Assembly: GCF_011045015.1 (NCBI RefSeq)
Contig: NZ_JAAKZY010000112.1
Span: forward strand, 1-33,694
Length of the DNA: 33,694 nucleotides
Direction of reading: 5' to 3'
From: Streptomyces scabichelini
Lineage (GTDB): Bacteria > Actinomycetota > Actinomycetes > Streptomycetales > Streptomycetaceae
The position numbers were made by a program, and so were the translations under genes. This document shows, one piece after another, positions 9,518-17,113 of the stretch. The notes beneath the pieces are model-generated. The model did no database searches, was not told where the DNA came from, and saw only the letters and a program-made list of their open reading frames with translations. Position 1 is the first letter of the stretch. Every line of letters begins with the position of its first letter.

Positions 9518-9577
9518 CGCCCCGCGCCCCATAGGGGCGCGGGGAACTGCGCGACCAGCCACAACCGACCCGCACCT
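9518..9577 (+). repeat. Dispersed Streptomyces intergenic repeat, copy 2
   Basis: Immediately after the sulfatase stop the sequence has the hairpin CCCCGCGCCCC-ATA-GGGGCGCGGGG, then AACTGCGCGACCAGCCACAA and CCGACCCGCAC. Its reverse complement matches the outer parts of the copy at 1531-1610. This is the form of the element most often seen behind Streptomyces genes. The two copies bracket the importer-sulfatase operon in opposite orientations. Confidence 0.75.
9520..9544 (+). terminator. Terminator hairpin of the importer-sulfatase operon
   Basis: A perfect 11-bp GC stem (9520-9530 with 9534-9544) with a 3-base loop starts two bases after the sulfatase stop codon. There is no T tract, which is common for Streptomyces terminators. 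It forms the hairpin of the dispersed repeat. Confidence 0.65.
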
Positions 9578-9704
9578 TCTCGTACTCCACTTCCCCGCAC
9601 CGTTCCCACGCGCCCTTCCCGCGGAGCGCTTGGCTAGACTTCGCACCCTCGTACACCTGATCGCGCCACGTACGGGCAATGCCGTTCCCGAAGGGTCTCG
9701 ACGC

Positions 9705-10856
9705 TTGATAGCCATCGAAGAGGTCAGCAAGCGATACGCCGACGGCACTGTGGCCGTCGATCGCCTCTCGCTGCAGATTCCGAACCACTCCATCACTGTG
9801 CTCGTCGGTCCCTCGGGGTGCGGCAAGACCACCACACTGCGCATGATCAACCGCATGATCGAGCCGAGCAGCGGCACGATCCGGGTCAACGGCGAGGACG
9901 TACAGAGCCAGCCGGTCAACGCCCTGCGCCGTTCCATGGGTTACGTCATCCAGAACGCCGGGCTCTTCCAGCACCGCACCATCATCGACAACATCGCCAC
10001 GGTGCCGCGGCTGCTCGGCTGGTCCAAGCAGCGCGCCCGGGCCCGTGCGGCCGAACTCATGGAACGAGTCGGCCTCGACCGGGACATGGCACGCCGCTAT
10101 CCGTACCAGCTCTCCGGCGGCCAGCAGCAGCGGGTCGGAGTCGCCCGCGCACTGGCCTCGGACCCGCCGATCCTGCTGATGGACGAGCCGTTCTCCGCGG
10201 TCGACCCGGTCGTCCGCCGCGGACTCCAGGAGGAGTTGCTGCGCATCCAGGGCGAACTCGGCAAGGCGATCGTGTTCGTCACCCACGACATGGACGAGGC
10301 CATCACGATCGGCGACCGCATCGCCGTGCTGCGCACCGGCGGCAAGCTCGCCCAGTTCGCCGCCCCCGACGAGCTGTTGTCGTCGCCCGCCGACGAGTTC
10401 GTGGAGGAGTTCCTGGGCGGCGACCGGGGCATCCGCGGTCTGTCGTTCCTGTCCACGAGCGACCTCGAACTCGACCGCTCCCGGATCCACCCGGTGGGCA
10501 CCGACCGGCAGCAGGCCGCCGAGGTCACCGACTCCCGGCCGCCGGTCCTGGTCACCGACGCCGCCGGCAAGCCGCTGGGCTGGGCCGACCCCACGGAGTG
10601 GAACGGTGACGTCGGGACTCTGACGCCGTACGGGCAGAGCTTCCAGGTGGGCCGGGACTCACTGCGGGTCGCCCTGGACCGGGCGGTGCTGTCGCCCACC
10701 GGTCACGCGGTCGCCGTCGACGGGGCGGGACGGGTCCTGGGCATCGCCGGTCAGGAGACGATCGCCGCCGCGATCCGCGCCGCCCGGCAGCAAAGGGCCA
10801 CGAACTCGCCACAGGACCCGTCCGGTGAGCCGCCCCAGGTGAAGGCCGCCCGATGA
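9705..10856 (+). CDS. Glycine betaine/choline-type ABC transporter ATPase (OpuCA/ProV-like)
   Basis: The 383-aa protein starts at a TTG preceded by AAGGG nine bases upstream; this start puts IAIEEVSKRYADG at the N terminus, as expected for the family. Walker A GPSGCGKT is at 35-42, the signature is LSGGQQQR and Walker B is ILLMDEPFSAVDP. From about residue 270 a C-terminal region resembles a degenerate CBS pair, which in OpuA/OpuC transporters senses ionic strength; here it is diverged. It should energise uptake of an osmoprotectant through the two permeases that follow with stop/start overlaps. The binding protein is not in the operon; the likely one is at 17114-18076. Confidence 0.9.
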   Translation: MIAIEEVSKRYADGTVAVDRLSLQIPNHSITVLVGPSGCGKTTTLRMINRMIEPSSGTIRVNGEDVQSQPVNALRRSMGYVIQNAGLFQHRTIIDNIATVPRLLGWSKQRARARAAELMERVGLDRDMARRYPYQLSGGQQQRVGVARALASDPPILLMDEPFSAVDPVVRRGLQEELLRIQGELGKAIVFVTHDMDEAITIGDRIAVLRTGGKLAQFAAPDELLSSPADEFVEEFLGGDRGIRGLSFLSTSDLELDRSRIHPVGTDRQQAAEVTDSRPPVLVTDAAGKPLGWADPTEWNGDVGTLTPYGQSFQVGRDSLRVALDRAVLSPTGHAVAVDGAGRVLGIAGQETIAAAIRAARQQRATNSPQDPSGEPPQVKAAR

Positions 10857-11596
10857 ACGGCTTCTTCGACATCCCGAGCGACCTCCAGAGCAGCTATCTC
10901 GGCCTGATCTCCACGCACCTTCAAGAGGCCCTGATCCCGGTGCTCGTCGGCTTCCTGCTGTCGCTGCCGATCGGCCTGCTGTGCGTCCGCGTCCGCTGGA
11001 TCTACCCGCCGGTGCTGTGGATCACCACGGTGATCTACGCGATCCCCTCGCTGGCCTTCTTCGTGGTGCTCATCGACTACACGGGGCTGAGCAAGCTCAC
11101 GGTGATGATCCCGCTGTGCCTGTACAGCCTGGTCGTCCTCGTCCCGTCGGTCGTCGACGGCATCCGGTCGGTTCCGGAGGAGACGAACGCCGCCGCCTCG
11201 GCGATGGGCATCGGTCTCGTACGCCGCTATCTCCAGGTCCAGCTGCCCATCGCCGTACCCGCGATCATCGCCGGACTGCGGGTGGCCGCGGCCTCCAGCA
11301 TCAGCCTGGTCAGCGTCGGCGCGCTGATCGGCAACCAGGGCGCGCTGGGCAATCTGCTGACCACCGCGCTGCTCTACCAGCGCCCCGTCCTGGCCCTGAA
11401 CTCGGTGCTCACCACCGCCGTACTCGCCGTGGTCGTCGACGCCCTGCTCGTACTGGCGCGCCGACTGCTCACCCCCTGGCAGCCGCCGTCCGACAGCAAG
11501 GCCAGGCGCACGGCCCTGCGGACCGCCGCGGGACCCGCGGTGCCGGACACGTCCACTACGGCGGGCGCCGCCCGCGCACCGGAGCGCGTCTCGTGA
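10853..11596 (+). CDS. Glycine betaine/choline-type ABC permease 1 (OpuCB-like)
   Basis: This 247-aa integral membrane protein is of the ProW/OpuCB type. Several helices are evident (for example residues 25-45, 51-75, 83-103), and the EAA loop AASAMGIGLVRRYLQVQLP contacts the ATPase. The C-terminal 40 residues are a hydrophilic Ala/Thr/Arg-rich tail. The ATG overlaps the ATPase stop (ATGA), and its own stop overlaps the next GTG (GTGA), so the three genes should be translated together. It forms half of the osmolyte pore. Confidence 0.92.
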   Translation: MNGFFDIPSDLQSSYLGLISTHLQEALIPVLVGFLLSLPIGLLCVRVRWIYPPVLWITTVIYAIPSLAFFVVLIDYTGLSKLTVMIPLCLYSLVVLVPSVVDGIRSVPEETNAAASAMGIGLVRRYLQVQLPIAVPAIIAGLRVAAASSISLVSVGALIGNQGALGNLLTTALLYQRPVLALNSVLTTAVLAVVVDALLVLARRLLTPWQPPSDSKARRTALRTAAGPAVPDTSTTAGAARAPERVS

Positions 11597-12267
11597 ACGT
11601 ACTGAACTTCATCGAAGCCTTCTTCAGCGACAGCGCCCACTGGAGCGGCTACGACGGCATTCCGCAGCGCGTGTGGGAGCACCTCCAGTACTCCGCCGCG
11701 GCGCTCGCGATCGCCGCGGCCATCGGCCTGCCGATCGGTCTGATCACCGGGCACACCGGCCGTGGTGGCAACGCGATGGCCTTCGTGGCGGCGGCGGCCC
11801 GTGCCCTGCCGACGTTCGGGCTGCTGGTGCTGATGTTCGTCTGGCTCGGACTGAGCGTGCTGCCCGTGATGATCCCGCTCGTGGTGCTGGCGATCCCGCC
11901 GATCCTCATCACCACCTACGAGGCGGTACGCACCGTGGACCCCTCCCCCGTCGACGCCGCCCGCGGAATGGGCATGTCGCAGGCGGGGATCCTGTTCCAG
12001 GTCGAGGTGCCGGCCGCGCTGCCGCTGATCCTCAGCGGACTGCGCTCGGCGGCGATCCAGATCGTGTCCACGGCGACGATCGCGGCGTACGTGAGTCTGG
12101 GCGGCGTCGGCCGCTACATCGTGGACGGCCTGTACCAGCGGGACTACGAGAAGGTGGTCGGCGGTGCCACCCTCACCGCCGCACTCGCGCTGCTCGTCCT
12201 CGTGCTGTTCTGGGCCGCGGGCCGGGTGTGGGTGTCCCCGGGCGTCCGCAGGCGCGGGACGGCGTGA
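11593..12267 (+). CDS. Glycine betaine/choline-type ABC permease 2 (OpuCD-like)
   Basis: This 224-aa membrane protein starts at a GTG that overlaps the preceding stop. It has the same fold as permease 1, with an EAA loop in DAARGMGMSQAGILFQVEVP and the ATIAAYVSLGGVGRYIVDGL segment typical of OpuCB/CD permeases. It ends only 12 bases from the convergent cvnD stop, so the two transcription units meet tail to tail with no clear terminator in between; overlapping antisense transcript ends are likely. Confidence 0.92.
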   Translation: MNVLNFIEAFFSDSAHWSGYDGIPQRVWEHLQYSAAALAIAAAIGLPIGLITGHTGRGGNAMAFVAAAARALPTFGLLVLMFVWLGLSVLPVMIPLVVLAIPPILITTYEAVRTVDPSPVDAARGMGMSQAGILFQVEVPAALPLILSGLRSAAIQIVSTATIAAYVSLGGVGRYIVDGLYQRDYEKVVGGATLTAALALLVLVLFWAAGRVWVSPGVRRRGTA

Positions 12268-12279
12268 CGGCCGGCCGGC

Positions 12280-12894
12280 TCACCGCCGCTCGGCGGCCGC
12301 CAGGGCGTGTTCCAGTACGACGAGCAACGCGTCCCGTACCGAGCCGCGTTCGCGGGCGTCGAACACGGTGAGCGGGACGTGGTCGGCGACGTCGAGGGCC
12401 CACCGTACGTCGTCCAGGTCGTGCTCGACCTTGCCGTCGAAGGCGTTGACGGCCACCGCGAAGGGGATCTGCCGGTGCTCGAAGTAGTCGACGGCCGCGT
12501 AGCAGTCGTCCAGGCGGCGGGTGTCGACGATGACGAGCCCGCCCAGCGCCCCCTCGACCAGGTCGTCCCACATGAACCCGAACCGCTCCTGCCCTGGGGT
12601 GCCGAACAGATAGAGCTTCAGGGTCGGGTCGAGCGTGACACAGCCGAAGTCCATGGCGACGGTGGTCGTCATCTTCTCCGGGGTGTGGGAGAGGTCGTCG
12701 ACGCCCGCGGCGACCGAGGTGATGGACGCCTCGGTGGTCAGCGGCTCTATTTCGGAGATGGCGCCCACCGTCGTGGTCTTGCCCACGCCGAAGCCGCCCG
12801 CGATCACCATCTTCACCGGCAGCGGCGGCTGGGACCCCACGGCGTCATCCCTCACGGATCGCGCCCCGGGAGTCGGGGATACCTCGAAGACCAT
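12280..12894 (-). CDS. cvnD: Conservon GTPase CvnD (ATP/GTP-binding protein)
   Basis: This 204-aa small Ras-like GTPase has a P-loop GGFGVGKTT at about 33-41 and a FGTPGQERF G3 motif. VAVNAFDGK stands where NKxD normally specifies guanine. The ATG at 12894 was chosen because it gives the family-typical N terminus VKMVIAGGFGVGKTT after a short lead; it overlaps the end of cvnC by 50 bases. In conservons the four Cvn proteins are thought to form a membrane-associated complex resembling eukaryotic G-protein signalling. No cytochrome P450 gene follows, so this conservon lacks the CvnE/F extension seen in some loci. Confidence 0.93.
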   Translation of the reverse strand: MVFEVSPTPGARSVRDDAVGSQPPLPVKMVIAGGFGVGKTTTVGAISEIEPLTTEASITSVAAGVDDLSHTPEKMTTTVAMDFGCVTLDPTLKLYLFGTPGQERFGFMWDDLVEGALGGLVIVDTRRLDDCYAAVDYFEHRQIPFAVAVNAFDGKVEHDLDDVRWALDVADHVPLTVFDARERGSVRDALLVVLEHALAAAERR

Positions 12895-13279
12895 CGATAA
12901 CCCTTCGCAGAACAGTGGCGTCACGGTGGGAATTGGCCTGCGGTATGTACAGGGCCAGTTGACCGTCGGCGCGCAGATCGTCGGCGAGCACCCGGATGAC
13001 ATTCAGATGCATCCGCAGTTTCGCCGCGATCTCCGCCAGCGACTGAGGCCGGCGGCAGATCATGATGATGTCGCGGTGCTGGTCGAAGGCGAAGGCGTCC
13101 AGCGTGGCGAGACCCACGTCGGTCGCGATCACCTGCGTCTCGATCGGAATCGGCGGTACGAGACTGTCGCCGCCGGCGATCCGTCCCGCGGTCAGCAGGA
13201 ACGGGCGGACGACCGGCGCGGGGGGTTCCGCCCCCCACGTGGCGTCTTCGGCGGCCGGTGGCTCACCTGCCGTCATCAC
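12845..13279 (-). CDS. cvnC: Conservon DUF742 protein CvnC
   Basis: This 144-aa DUF742 protein shows the family features VVRPFLLTAGRI near the N terminus, then a winged-helix-like core with QSLAEIAAKLRMHLNVIRVL and a basic C terminus. The start may be the GTG at 13279 or the adjacent ATG at 13276; GAAGGGGTGA lies just upstream. It lies between cvnB and cvnD in the standard conservon order and overlaps cvnD by 50 bases. Its molecular role in the conservon is not established beyond interaction with partner proteins. Confidence 0.92.
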   Translation of the reverse strand: MMTAGEPPAAEDATWGAEPPAPVVRPFLLTAGRIAGGDSLVPPIPIETQVIATDVGLATLDAFAFDQHRDIIMICRRPQSLAEIAAKLRMHLNVIRVLADDLRADGQLALYIPQANSHRDATVLRRVIDGLRGIPDSRGAIREG

Positions 13280-13341
13280 GTCTCACCCCTTCACCTCACG
13301 GGTCGTCATGGCCGGGCGACGACCCCGCCGGCCGGCAGCCG

Positions 13342-13821
13342 TCAGCCGGCCGGTGCGATCCCCACGGTGTTCTTCAGCTCCATGACCAGCTGCGGACTCA
13401 GCGCGGCACCGGCGCGATTGGCGAAGAGGGTCATCTCGTACGCGATGTTGCCGAGCTTCGCCTCCTTCGACGCGACCACGCCGAGGACCGCTCCCGCGCC
13501 GAGCGCCGACACCAGGACGTGTCCGTCCTCGAGGTCGATGATGACCTTGTTCAGGCCACCGAGCCCGTAGTTGCCCGACGCTCCCATGGCGAGGCTGGTG
13601 ATACCGGAGACGATCGCCGCGAGCCGCTCCGAGTCCGCGTGTCCTCGCAGTTGGGACACCGCGATCAGCAGACCGTCGGAGGAGACCCCGATCACGTCTA
13701 CGACCCCGGCGGTCTCGGTGGCGAAACGGTTGAGCAGCCAGTTGAAGTCGGCAGCGGCGGCCTTCATGTCCGTCACCGGCTCCACGGCCCCGGATTCCGG
13801 TCCGCCTGTCCACATCATCAC
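13342..13821 (-). CDS. cvnB: Conservon roadblock/LC7 protein CvnB
   Basis: The protein (about 159 aa) has the roadblock/LC7 fold of MglB-like GTPase regulators: FNWLLNRFATETAGVVDVIG, then GLLIAVSQL and a conserved VIIDLEDGHVLVSALG strand. It is expected to act on CvnD as an activating or scaffolding partner, as MglB does on MglA. The start is one of GTG-ATG-ATG at 13821/13818/13815, four bases after the cvnA stop, so translation is coupled. Confidence 0.93.
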   Translation of the reverse strand: MMMWTGGPESGAVEPVTDMKAAAADFNWLLNRFATETAGVVDVIGVSSDGLLIAVSQLRGHADSERLAAIVSGITSLAMGASGNYGLGGLNKVIIDLEDGHVLVSALGAGAVLGVVASKEAKLGNIAYEMTLFANRAGAALSPQLVMELKNTVGIAPAG

Positions 13822-13825
13822 TTGC

Positions 13826-16768
13826 TCATGCCTTCCGGGAATGGGGATCTGTTGTTCTCTGTGCTGTGTTCGGCCCGTCCGCCGGGCCCTGGTCCGCGCT
13901 CTCGCGCTGGGCCCGCTCGACGGCGGCCTCGAACTCGTCGATCTCGGATCGCGCCGCCTCCGCGTCGCTGGGCTGCCAGACCCGCGGCCGCGGGTTCACG
14001 GGAGCCCGCTTGGGCAGGCGGCTCGACGCGGTGGTGGCCTGCAGGGTCGCACCGCGCACCCGGCGCCGCAGCGGTCCGGGAGCACCGGGCCTCGCCGGCG
14101 CCGTACCGGACCCGGAGCCGCTGTCGGCTCCGGAGCCACGCCCGGCCCCCTCGCGGCCGACCGGCTCACGCCCGGCCCCGTCGCGCCCGCCGACTCCCGT
14201 GCCGGGCATGGGCGCTCCCGAGGTGCCACGCCAGGCCGTCTCACGACCGGCCATCTCGCGACCGGTCCCGTCGCGCCCGGCCGTCTCACGACCGGCCGCC
14301 TCGCGGCCGACCCCGTCGCGCCCGGCCCCCTCGCGCCCGCCGACTCCCGTGCCGGGCATGGGCGTTCCCGAGATGCCGCGCCCGGCCGTCTCACGACCGG
14401 CCATCTCGCGGCCGACCCCGTCGCGCCCGGCCGTCTCACGACCGGCCGTCTCGCGCCCGCCAACTCCCATGCCGGACATGGGTGTTCCCGAAGGGGCGCC
14501 CCGCCTGGGCAGCGGGGTGCCGGGTCCGTACGGGGTGTGACCCATGGCCTGCTCGCGCCCGCTGTCTCCGGCGGGTTCCGGCCTGCGCGCATGGCTGGGG
14601 GACGGGGCCGACGAAGACGGGGACGGCGAGGGCGAGGTCTGCTCTGACCGGGCGCGCGCGGGAATCCTGCGGGGCAGCGCCGAGCGGCCGGGCGCCGGCT
14701 CCACCATCGCGGGGCGCGGCTCGGCCGGACCGGAGTGGCGGGCGGGCGGCAGGATCTGCGCGGGCCGCGCCGCGGCACCCGTCGGGTCGGCCAGCAGCAG
14801 ATGGGCCGACGGGACCACGACGGTGGCCGTGACGCCACCGCCCGGGGTGCGGGACAGGACGACTTCGATGCCCCAGCGCCGGGAAAGGCCGCCGACCACG
14901 AAGAGGCCGAGGACCTCGGTCGGTGCCAGGTCGAGCCGTTCACGGCGGATCAGGCGCGCGTTCTCCTCGGCCAGCCGCTCGGCGTTCATCCCGAGCCCGT
15001 GGTCGATGATCTCGACCAGGGCGCCGCCGTCGGAGCCGTGCCGGGGACGCAGGACCACCTCGACACTCGTATGGGCCGGAGAGAACGTCACCGCGTTCTC
15101 CAGCAGTTCGGCGAGCATCAGCGTCAGATCGCCGACGATGTCGGGGGCGACGGTGACATCGCCCTCGGCGTGCGGGGTGACGCGCTGGTAGCCCTCGATC
15201 TGGCCGAGCGCGGCGCGGACGACGTTGCTCAGCCGCATCGGCCCGGTGTTCAGGCCCGTCTCCCGGATTCCGGCGAGCAGCATCAGGCTGTCGGCGTTGC
15301 GCTGGAGGCGTACGGCGATGTGGTCGATGCGGTAGAGCCGGTCCAGTACCTGCGGGTCGGTCTCGCCGCGCTCCACCGAGTCGATCAGGGCGAGTTGACG
15401 TGCTGTCAGGTTGCTGACGCGGCGGCCGACGTTGCCGAACATCTCGGCGATGTTGCGGCGGCTGATGACCTGGCGTTCCAGCAGGGCGGTCGCGGTGACC
15501 TGAACCTGGTTGAAGGATTCGGCGAGCTCACCGAGCTCGTCGCGCACGGGCACGGGTACGGCTTCCAGACGCGGCGGGCTCGCGTCGTCGGCGTCGTCGT
15601 CCGCGACCCGGGCCAGTTCCGTCTCGGCCGCGGCGGCCACGTGCTGGGCCGCGCCGGTGAGGGTCCGCACGGTCCGTACCACGGAGCGGCGGACGAGTAC
15701 GGAGAACAGCAGCCAGGCCCCGAAGGCGAGCAGCGTGCCGCCGATCAGCCAGGCCACCTGCCACCAGGCCCTGCTCGACGCGGACTCGGTGTCGGCGGCG
15801 ATCTGGTCGATGAGCGACTGGGTGATCTTCAGCCGGTTCTGGGCCTGCCGCTCGTACGTGGGCTCGGCCTGCAGCGCGTCGCCGAGGGCGGCGCGCAGCT
15901 GTGTGTCGTTCTCGGCGACCAGAGCGCCGGGGTCGACCTGGAGCGCGACGTAGTGCTGGGCGATGACGCTCTGGTACGGGCTCTGTTCTATCCCCTCGAG
16001 TTCGGCGCCCTGTTCCTGGCCGGCGAACCGCTTGAACCGCTCCGACTGGTGGGTGTACTGCTCGAAGTCGCCGACGGCGGCGGTGAACTCGATGAGCGCG
16101 TTCGGGTCCCGGGTCCTGGCGGCGAAGACGCTGGTCTCGAAGGACGCGTGGGCGGTGTCGGCCCGCAGCAGCGCGTCGAGCAGATTGCCCGCGGACGACG
16201 AGGACTCGGTGCCCGACTCGCCGAACCCGAGGCCGCCGATCAGGCCCTCGATCACCGATCCGTACGCGGGGTCGATGTTGTCGGCGGGGATGGGCCCCTG
16301 CTCGACGGTCTGGCGGAGGCTGTCCAGGCCCTCCAGTTCCTTCAGCGCCGCGGCCTCGGCCTCCGGCAGCCGGTCCCCGTAGGTGTCACGGACCGTCTCT
16401 ATCTGGGTGTTCACCCGCTGCTGCGCCTGGACGTACGAGGAGGTGTCGGGCGGGCTGTCGCCGGGGCGGGCCGCCTCATGGCGCAGGGAGACCAGGAGCG
16501 CCTGCCGGTGCTCGGTCTGCACACCGTCGATCAGCTTGGTCACCTGCGCGCTGTCGCGCACGAGTTGGGCGGTGGTGGCGGCGGATCTGGCCTCGCCGAC
16601 TTGGGCGTATATGACGTAGGCAAGTATCGCCGAGACGACCAGAAGCGGAACGGTCACCAGGACGTTGAGTTTCCGGCGGAAAGGCCAACGGTCGAGGAGG
16701 GATGGCGTCCGGCCTGTGCGGGGAGCCACGGGTGACTGTTCCCGGGCAACCTTTCTGTGCGCGGGCAC
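13826..16768 (-). CDS. cvnA: Conservon sensor histidine kinase-like protein CvnA with repeat tail
   Basis: This 980-aa protein has a membrane helix at about 35-54, an extracellular nitrate/nitrite-sensor-like helical domain (about 56-334), a second helix at about 337-360, a HAMP-like linker, the conservon kinase core with RIDHIAVRLQRNADSL, and an HATPase domain whose N-box is ELLENAVTFSP (about 555) and G-box is DHGLGM. A 300-residue low-complexity tail follows, including pentad repeats at about 763-880 (see the repeat entry). The GTG at 16768 is preceded by a perfect AAGGAGG (16773-16779). It is the first gene of the cvnABCD operon and the input element of the complex. The signal it senses is unknown. 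The tail is encoded in ordinary Streptomyces codon usage. Confidence 0.92.
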   Translation of the reverse strand: MPAHRKVAREQSPVAPRTGRTPSLLDRWPFRRKLNVLVTVPLLVVSAILAYVIYAQVGEARSAATTAQLVRDSAQVTKLIDGVQTEHRQALLVSLRHEAARPGDSPPDTSSYVQAQQRVNTQIETVRDTYGDRLPEAEAAALKELEGLDSLRQTVEQGPIPADNIDPAYGSVIEGLIGGLGFGESGTESSSSAGNLLDALLRADTAHASFETSVFAARTRDPNALIEFTAAVGDFEQYTHQSERFKRFAGQEQGAELEGIEQSPYQSVIAQHYVALQVDPGALVAENDTQLRAALGDALQAEPTYERQAQNRLKITQSLIDQIAADTESASSRAWWQVAWLIGGTLLAFGAWLLFSVLVRRSVVRTVRTLTGAAQHVAAAAETELARVADDDADDASPPRLEAVPVPVRDELGELAESFNQVQVTATALLERQVISRRNIAEMFGNVGRRVSNLTARQLALIDSVERGETDPQVLDRLYRIDHIAVRLQRNADSLMLLAGIRETGLNTGPMRLSNVVRAALGQIEGYQRVTPHAEGDVTVAPDIVGDLTLMLAELLENAVTFSPAHTSVEVVLRPRHGSDGGALVEIIDHGLGMNAERLAEENARLIRRERLDLAPTEVLGLFVVGGLSRRWGIEVVLSRTPGGGVTATVVVPSAHLLLADPTGAAARPAQILPPARHSGPAEPRPAMVEPAPGRSALPRRIPARARSEQTSPSPSPSSSAPSPSHARRPEPAGDSGREQAMGHTPYGPGTPLPRRGAPSGTPMSGMGVGGRETAGRETAGRDGVGREMAGRETAGRGISGTPMPGTGVGGREGAGRDGVGREAAGRETAGRDGTGREMAGRETAWRGTSGAPMPGTGVGGRDGAGREPVGREGAGRGSGADSGSGSGTAPARPGAPGPLRRRVRGATLQATTASSRLPKRAPVNPRPRVWQPSDAEAARSEIDEFEAAVERAQRESADQGPADGPNTAQRTTDPHSRKA
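14130..14480 (-). repeat. In-frame 15-bp tandem repeats encoding GR-E/D-x-x pentads in CvnA
   Basis: The coding strand repeats a 15-base unit encoding GRETA, GREMA, GRDGV, GREAA and similar pentads. A larger unit beginning with the sequence for PMPGTGVGG recurs at about 14191, 14341 and 14461, i.e. at spacings of 150 and 120 bases, both multiples of 15. The nucleotide copies are nearly identical, so expansion by slippage or unequal exchange is recent. All length changes keep the frame. Confidence 0.9.
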
Positions 16769-17113
16769 CGAACCTCCTTGACTTCTTTCATCCCATGAGA
16801 AGCCCGCTGCCCGGATCGCATGGATTGCAGGGTCGCGACAGCGCGCTCAGGCCGACAAGTGGAACCAAGTGGAACAGGACCCCCGACGCGGCCAACACTA
16901 GCGGCTGGCGCAAGACTACGGCCATGATCAATCAAAAACAGACACTGAGATACGCCGGATTCGCCCGCATATAAGCCCCGTTGCGCCCACGGGATGAAGC
17001 CGCACCGTGCCCATCGGTGATCTATTCGTGTCTTGACGGTCCGCAACCAGGCTCGCTTGGATCGTCGCGACGCCGCAACTACGGTCGCCACCGCCCACAC
17101 ACGCCAAGTCTGG
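16769..17113. promoter_or_regulatory. Divergent control region between cvnA and the betaine-binding lipoprotein gene
   Basis: This region of 345 bases must hold promoters for both directions. Next to cvnA is its Shine-Dalgarno at 16773-16779. The tandem decamer described separately lies at 16856-16875. A TTGACG at 17033-17038 is a possible -35 for the binding-protein gene, but no good -10 follows. An AT-rich patch lies at about 16920-16975. No gene was recognised here. Confidence 0.5.
16856..16875. repeat. Tandem decamer CAAGTGGAAC x2 upstream of cvnA
   Basis: Two perfect, directly abutting copies of CAAGTGGAAC occupy 16856-16865 and 16866-16875, about 90 bases upstream of the cvnA start. 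Ten-base spacing puts both copies on the same face of the helix, as for a regulator binding direct repeats. No known regulator site is claimed. Confidence 0.7.

Noticed and set aside
9518..9577. Insertion sequence or attachment site at the dispersed repeat
   Set aside because: No transposase, target-site duplication or tRNA is present; the sequence fits the common intergenic hairpin repeat.
12268..12279. Terminator between the convergent permease and cvnD genes
   Set aside because: Only 12 bases separate the stops; GC palindromes there fall mostly within coding sequence and no convincing hairpin was found.
13258..14832. Forward frame rich in HDRPS-type repeats
   Set aside because: The apparent protein repeats are the antisense reading of the 15-base repeats in CvnA.
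14735..16735. Forward frame of 666 codons opposite cvnA
   Set aside because: Antisense shadow of the cvnA kinase; composition is biased and no domain is recognisable.
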